In this document: piece by piece, positions 4,143 to 6,406 of the stretch | Position numbering within the stretch: the stretch's first letter is position 1 | Layout of the letters: every line of letters starts with the position of its first letter | From: Nitrosopumilales archaeon | Lineage (GTDB): Archaea > Thermoproteota > Nitrososphaeria > Nitrososphaerales > Nitrosopumilaceae | DNA: 6,406 bases | Assembly (NCBI GenBank): GCA_016838795.1 | Contig: JAEHKQ010000149.1 | Coordinates: forward strand, 1 to 6,406 | Reading direction: 5' to 3' | Position numbers and translations under genes: made by a program | The notes under the pieces: generated by a model | What the model was told of the DNA's origin: nothing | Seen by the model: only the letters and a program-made list of their open reading frames with translations | Databases searched by the model: none

Positions 4143-4799
4143 TTACCTAGAAATTTCAGAGCGTAGTATGTCATACGTACGAGATGCATCCTTGGTATTC
4201 AGCATAATTATCATTTTATCACGACTGAAATAGGCATCCTCCCACTCTATTCCATTTGCATGAAGTATATCAGCTACAAAGCTACCAACATCGGAACGAT
4301 TATGTCCTGTTGGAATACCAATGGTAATTCTAGTTAGCTTGGAGCTTGTTTGAATATTTGGTAACGATTCAAACAATTTCCTTACATCAGCTAAATCTTC
4401 TGTCAAGAAACGAAACGAATCAGCTAGTCTAAAGAACTCATAATCAGGATCTATCTTTGCGAATTGTTCAAACAGAGCCGAAGAATCTGCAATTCTAAAG
4501 CTTTCTTTGGGTATACGAACATCCATTATACCATCAGTTACAGAAAGTCTAGCATTGTGTAGAATGAGGTCCTCCTTGACTGGTTCTTTTTCCTCAAAAG
4601 AGTCGGCATAGCGCTTTATCGCCACTACTATGGTATTCAGATTGGCTGGGCCTCCTAGGAGCTTTTCCACATCAGGCTGGATTTTGACTGCCAAGGCAGT
4701 ATAGTTAATGAGATCCATCTTGATGCAGTCATAGATGGAACGGTTCCTAGTGATGATCTCCCGAACAACCTCAGGAACGGACACGCCTGCTAGCCTCAT
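4143..4799 (-). CDS. Archaeal protein with N-terminal helical domain and C-terminal ACT-like domain, 218 aa
   Basis: From ATG 4799 the product begins MRLAGVSVPEVVREIITRNR. Residues 1-67 form a helical HTH-like region with SIYDCIKMDLINYTALAVKI and a second part ending VVAIKRYADSF. This resembles a recalled archaeal family whose N-terminus reads xxxVREII...NYSALAR...ALKRY and which carries an ACT-type ligand-binding fold. The middle (residues 78-150) has strands and FRFLTEDLADVRKLFESL. The C-terminus (about 155-218) reads LTRITIGIPTGHNRSDVGSF then YFSRDKMIIMLNTKDASRTY, with an alternating strand-helix order like ACT. A regulator responding to a small molecule is plausible but not shown. ATG 4808 would add MIF; the TATA-like tatataat (4821-4828) is 25 bp from 4799, favouring the shorter form. 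Divergent from hsp20. Confidence 0.7.
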   Translation of the reverse strand: MRLAGVSVPEVVREIITRNRSIYDCIKMDLINYTALAVKIQPDVEKLLGGPANLNTIVVAIKRYADSFEEKEPVKEDLILHNARLSVTDGIMDVRIPKESFRIADSSALFEQFAKIDPDYEFFRLADSFRFLTEDLADVRKLFESLPNIQTSSKLTRITIGIPTGHNRSDVGSFVADILHANGIEWEDAYFSRDKMIIMLNTKDASRTYDILRSEISR

Positions 4800-4808
4800 G
4801 AATATCAT

Positions 4809-4903
4809 TATATAATGTAATATATAATAGGATTGTGTAATTAGACTTATAATTAACCATAATACTTATATAATGTCATATATATTACATATTATAGGTG
4901 TTT
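4809..4903. promoter_or_regulatory. Divergent promoter region with inverted repeats (ACT-like gene / hsp20)
   Basis: This gap is almost entirely A and T. A perfect 12-bp inverted pair, atgtaatatata (4815-4826) and tatatattacat (4879-4890), places equivalent half sites near each gene. The right-hand arm also belongs to an 18-bp near-palindrome ATGTCATATATATTACAT (4873-4890) with one mismatched pair. TATA-like boxes: tatataat at 4821-4828 for the minus gene (25 bp to ATG 4799); tatataa at 4867-4873 and tatatatt at 4879-4886 for hsp20. A shared operator controlling both genes is plausible, for example a heat-shock repressor, but no known binding consensus is recognised. Confidence 0.55.
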
Positions 4904-5404
4904 ATGACAATGTTCTTTGATGACGAATTTGATAGACTCTTCAAAAGTATGTCCAGATCCTTCGTAAATCTGGATGACCTCTTTGAGGATGTTAGATCGA
5001 CAGGTTCTATCTCTGGACCGTTCTATTACGGTTATACGATGACCGTTGGCCCTGACGGCAGGCCTGTAGTAAAGGAGTATGGAAATGTAAAGCCAGGACT
5101 AGTTCCAACATCAGACACCAGAGAACCACTTGTGGATACTCTAGTGGATGACAAGGAAAAGCTAGTAAGACTGATTGCAGAAATGCCTGGAGTAGAAAAG
5201 AAGGACGTCAAGATTGTAGTTGATGGAAAAATTGTAAACATTGACGCAGAACACGGTGATAAGAAATACCATGTTAAGGTACCAATTGAACAAAAGGTTG
5301 ACGAAAATTCTGTAAAGGCATCATACAAGAACGGCATTCTTGAAATCATATTCAAGCAATTAGCCGAAGAAAAACCAAAAGGAAAAACAGTGGAGGTCGA
5401 ATAG
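4904..5404 (+). CDS. hsp20: Small heat-shock protein, Hsp20/alpha-crystallin family
   Basis: This ATP-independent cytoplasmic chaperone binds unfolding proteins and keeps them refoldable. From ATG 4904 it has 166 residues. The N-terminal arm (FFDDEFDRLFKSMSRSF) precedes the archaeal-type segment YYGYTMTVGPDGRPVVKEYG. The alpha-crystallin domain (about residues 80-155) includes LVRLIAEMPGVEKKDVKIVV, then KYHVKVPIEQKV, and the conserved G-I-L-E-I near its end. The C-terminus KTVEVE supplies the V-x-V tail that docks on neighbouring subunits. Length is normal. Start is ambiguous: GTG 4898 is 28 bp from tatataa (4867-4873) and ATG 4910 is 27 bp from tatatatt (4879-4886), so transcripts may be leaderless from either. 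It is followed by the CDC48 unit on the same strand, a proteostasis neighbourhood. Confidence 0.9.
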   Translation: MTMFFDDEFDRLFKSMSRSFVNLDDLFEDVRSTGSISGPFYYGYTMTVGPDGRPVVKEYGNVKPGLVPTSDTREPLVDTLVDDKEKLVRLIAEMPGVEKKDVKIVVDGKIVNIDAEHGDKKYHVKVPIEQKVDENSVKASYKNGILEIIFKQLAEEKPKGKTVEVE

Positions 5405-5418
5405 ACCCCATCTTTTTC

Positions 5419-5460
5419 ATGGTGATATGAATGAGTGAATTAAAATTAAAAATTAGGGAA
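5419..5460 (+). repeat. Truncated duplicate of the CDC48 N-domain gene start (copy A)
   Basis: These 42 bp match 5602-5643 at 39 positions, including the GGTGAT ribosome binding site, the TGA-ATG junction and the first codons. Copy A encodes only MSELKLKIRE before a TGA, so it is a dead start region. It begins 15 bp after the hsp20 stop. The substitutions make it more AT-rich (ttaaaattaaaaatta at 5440-5455) and it may now act as promoter DNA for the 43-aa gene. Confidence 0.8.
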
Positions 5461-5481
5461 TGAAGGCAAAGGGTAAATGAT

Positions 5482-5613
5482 ATGAAAGAAAAGTGCGGAG
5501 TATTATACAAGCAACATTTTGAAATTAGAAGAATTGATGCCAATCACGTGAAATGTTTTACTTGTAATAAGATTTGGAACAACCAAGAACTTGAAGATGA
5601 GATGGTGATATGA
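5482..5613 (+). CDS. 43-aa zinc-ribbon-like protein between the duplicated segments
   Basis: The ORF begins MKEKCGVLYKQHFEIRRIDA, continues NHVKCFTCNKIWNNQELEDE and ends MVI before TGA. Cys5, Cys25 and Cys28, with His12 or His22, could bind one zinc ion. KCFTCNKIW is a typical zinc knuckle. AAGGG 8 nt before the ATG may serve as ribosome binding site. Its last codons (ATG GTG ATA TGA) lie in copy B of the duplication, and its stop is immediately followed by the ATG of the CDC48 N-domain gene in the same frame, so translation is probably coupled. Function unknown; the position suggests cotranscription with CDC48. Confidence 0.6.
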   Translation: MKEKCGVLYKQHFEIRRIDANHVKCFTCNKIWNNQELEDEMVI

Positions 5614-5643
5614 ATGAGTGAATTAGAATTAAAAATTGAGGAA
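5602..5643 (+). repeat. Start region of the CDC48 N-domain gene (copy B of the duplication)
   Basis: The functional copy of the 42-bp repeat, 183 bp downstream of copy A. It holds GGTGAT at 5604-5609, 4 nt before ATG 5614, and the codons for MSELELKIEE. Similarity to copy A stops abruptly on both sides. Confidence 0.8.
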
Positions 5644-6102
5644 ATTCCTCAACAACATGTTGGGAATAGCAGAGCTATTGTAGATCCAAAAATTATCGAA
5701 GATACCAAATGGAATACTGGCCAGATACTAGAATTAACTTATAACAAAAAAACTCATGTAAAGTTATGGCCTGGTTCCCCAGAGGAATATGGTTCTGGAA
5801 TAATCAAGATAGATGGTACCACAAGACATAACATTGGTGCAGGTATTGATGACAAGATCAAAGTTAAGGCTGCAGAAGCTGCAGCTGCAGAACAAATTGT
5901 TCTATCACCGACAGAAAAGATCCAAGCTGAAGGACTACAGGAATACATGACACAAAACTTTCTTAATCACGTTTTTACAACAGGTGATACCATCACTCTA
6001 GGAACACAGATGGGTGGTAAGATCCAATTTATCGTAACCAGTACAAAACCATCCAAGCCAGTTATAGTTACAGAACAAACAATTTCAAGCTTGGTTCAAT
6101 GA
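5614..6102 (+). CDS. CDC48/VAT N-terminal substrate-recruiting domain encoded as a separate ORF
   Basis: The 162-residue product begins MSELELKIEEIPQQHVGNSR. Residues about 5-85 form the double-psi beta-barrel (CDC48_N): RAIVDPKI, TGQILELTY, VKLWPGSPEEYGSGIIKIDG, and HNIGAGIDDKIKVKAAEA. Residues about 96-155 form the CDC48_2 subdomain (LSPTEKIQAEGLQEYMTQNF through GGKIQFIVTSTKPSKPVIVT). In VAT and p97 this N domain recruits substrates and cofactors and is fused to two AAA rings. Here the frame stops with ISSLVQ at 6100-6102, just before the linker into D1. The ATPase gene follows with an ATGA overlap. The downstream frame reads F-K-L-G-S before M-T-K, so one lost T in the ATTTC stretch (6082-6086) explains the split. 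Confidence 0.85.
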   Translation: MSELELKIEEIPQQHVGNSRAIVDPKIIEDTKWNTGQILELTYNKKTHVKLWPGSPEEYGSGIIKIDGTTRHNIGAGIDDKIKVKAAEAAAAEQIVLSPTEKIQAEGLQEYMTQNFLNHVFTTGDTITLGTQMGGKIQFIVTSTKPSKPVIVTEQTISSLVQ

Positions 6103-6406
6103 CCAAAGCAATCGATGTATCACATCCAAGAATTACTTATGATGAACTTGGCGGATTGAAAAACGAGGTTCAAAAAATTCGTGAAATGGTAGAACTGCCA
6201 ATGCGACACCCAGAATTATTCGAGAAAATAGGTGTCGAAGCACCAAAAGGCGTTCTCTTATATGGGCCTCCTGGAACAGGTAAAACTCTACTGGCAAAGG
6301 CCGTTGCCGGTGAAACAAACGCTCATTTCATCTCACTAAGTGGCCCAGAAATCATGGGAAAATACTATGGTGAATCTGAGGAAAGGCTCAGAGAGATCTT
6401 CAAACA
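6099..6406 (+). CDS. cdc48: CDC48/VAT AAA+ ATPase, D1 domain start (3' truncated by window)
   Basis: From ATG 6099 the 102 visible residues start MTKAIDVSHPRITYDELGGL. This is the canonical entry to the first AAA domain: YDELGGLKNEVQKIREMVEL, then P-M-R-H-P-E-L-F, the Walker A loop GPPGTGKT (residues 56-63), and SGPEIMGKYYGESEERLREI leading to Walker B outside the window. The hexameric enzyme uses ATP to unfold proteins and feed them to the proteasome. The start overlaps the N-domain stop as ATGA. There is no ribosome binding site of its own beyond what lies inside the upstream gene, so translation would depend on coupling or on a frameshift. The reading frame is continuous with upstream residues FKLGS, which suggests it was once one gene. 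Confidence 0.9.
   Translation, partial: MTKAIDVSHPRITYDELGGLKNEVQKIREMVELPMRHPELFEKIGVEAPKGVLLYGPPGTGKTLLAKAVAGETNAHFISLSGPEIMGKYYGESEERLREIFK

Noticed and set aside
5032..5355. Minus-strand ORF inside hsp20
   Set aside because: Antisense shadow of a clearly recognised alpha-crystallin gene; Ser/Thr/Phe-rich with no domain.

Overview
The window reads as chromosomal DNA of an AT-rich ammonia-oxidising-type archaeon (Nitrososphaerota/Thaumarchaeota, Nitrosopumilus-like). This rests on a PEFG-CTERM protein tail at the left edge, an archaeal Lrp/AsnC regulator, an archaeal small heat-shock protein, a CDC48/VAT AAA ATPase, several tiny Cys-rich proteins, and starts that often lie 25-28 bp after a TATA-like box (leaderless transcripts). 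The taxonomic placement is from recalled family traits, not a search.

Layout. 1-102: 3' end of a PEFG-CTERM secreted/anchored protein (+). 103-520: sparse region with two copies of a 17-bp motif and one possible 33-aa gene. 523-1147: a two-gene minus-strand operon (helical protein, then a two-helix membrane protein), divergent from an 83-aa gene at 1202-1453 (+). 1500-2152: an Lrp/AsnC regulator (-) with a 34-aa ORF overlapping its stop. 2293-2514: small membrane protein (+), leaderless. 2515-2831: terminator, weak ORF and a third motif copy. 2832-2972: 46-aa Cys/His metal-binding protein (-). 3091-3279: 62-aa Cys/His protein (+). 3346-3584: a decayed HNH-type reading frame (-). 3585-3903: a 320-bp control region with an 11-bp tandem array, an inverted repeat and a variant of the motif. 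It precedes a 63-aa Arg/Lys/Ala-rich basic protein (3904-4095). 4143-4799: ACT-like archaeal protein (-), divergent from hsp20 (4904-5404, +) across an AT-rich region with inverted repeats. 5419-6406: a duplicated initiation region flanking a 43-aa zinc-ribbon-like gene, then the CDC48 N-domain gene and, overlapping it by ATGA, the CDC48 ATPase gene, cut by the window edge.

How it fits together. The right half is a protein-quality-control neighbourhood: Hsp20 holds unfolded proteins and CDC48 unfolds and extracts them. The CDC48 gene appears split by a one-base frameshift between its N domain and its first ATPase domain; adding back one T rebuilds a continuous protein. The strongest unexplained signals are this split, the 42-bp duplication of the CDC48 start with a small gene between the copies, the 11-bp array before the basic protein, and the dispersed 17-bp motif.
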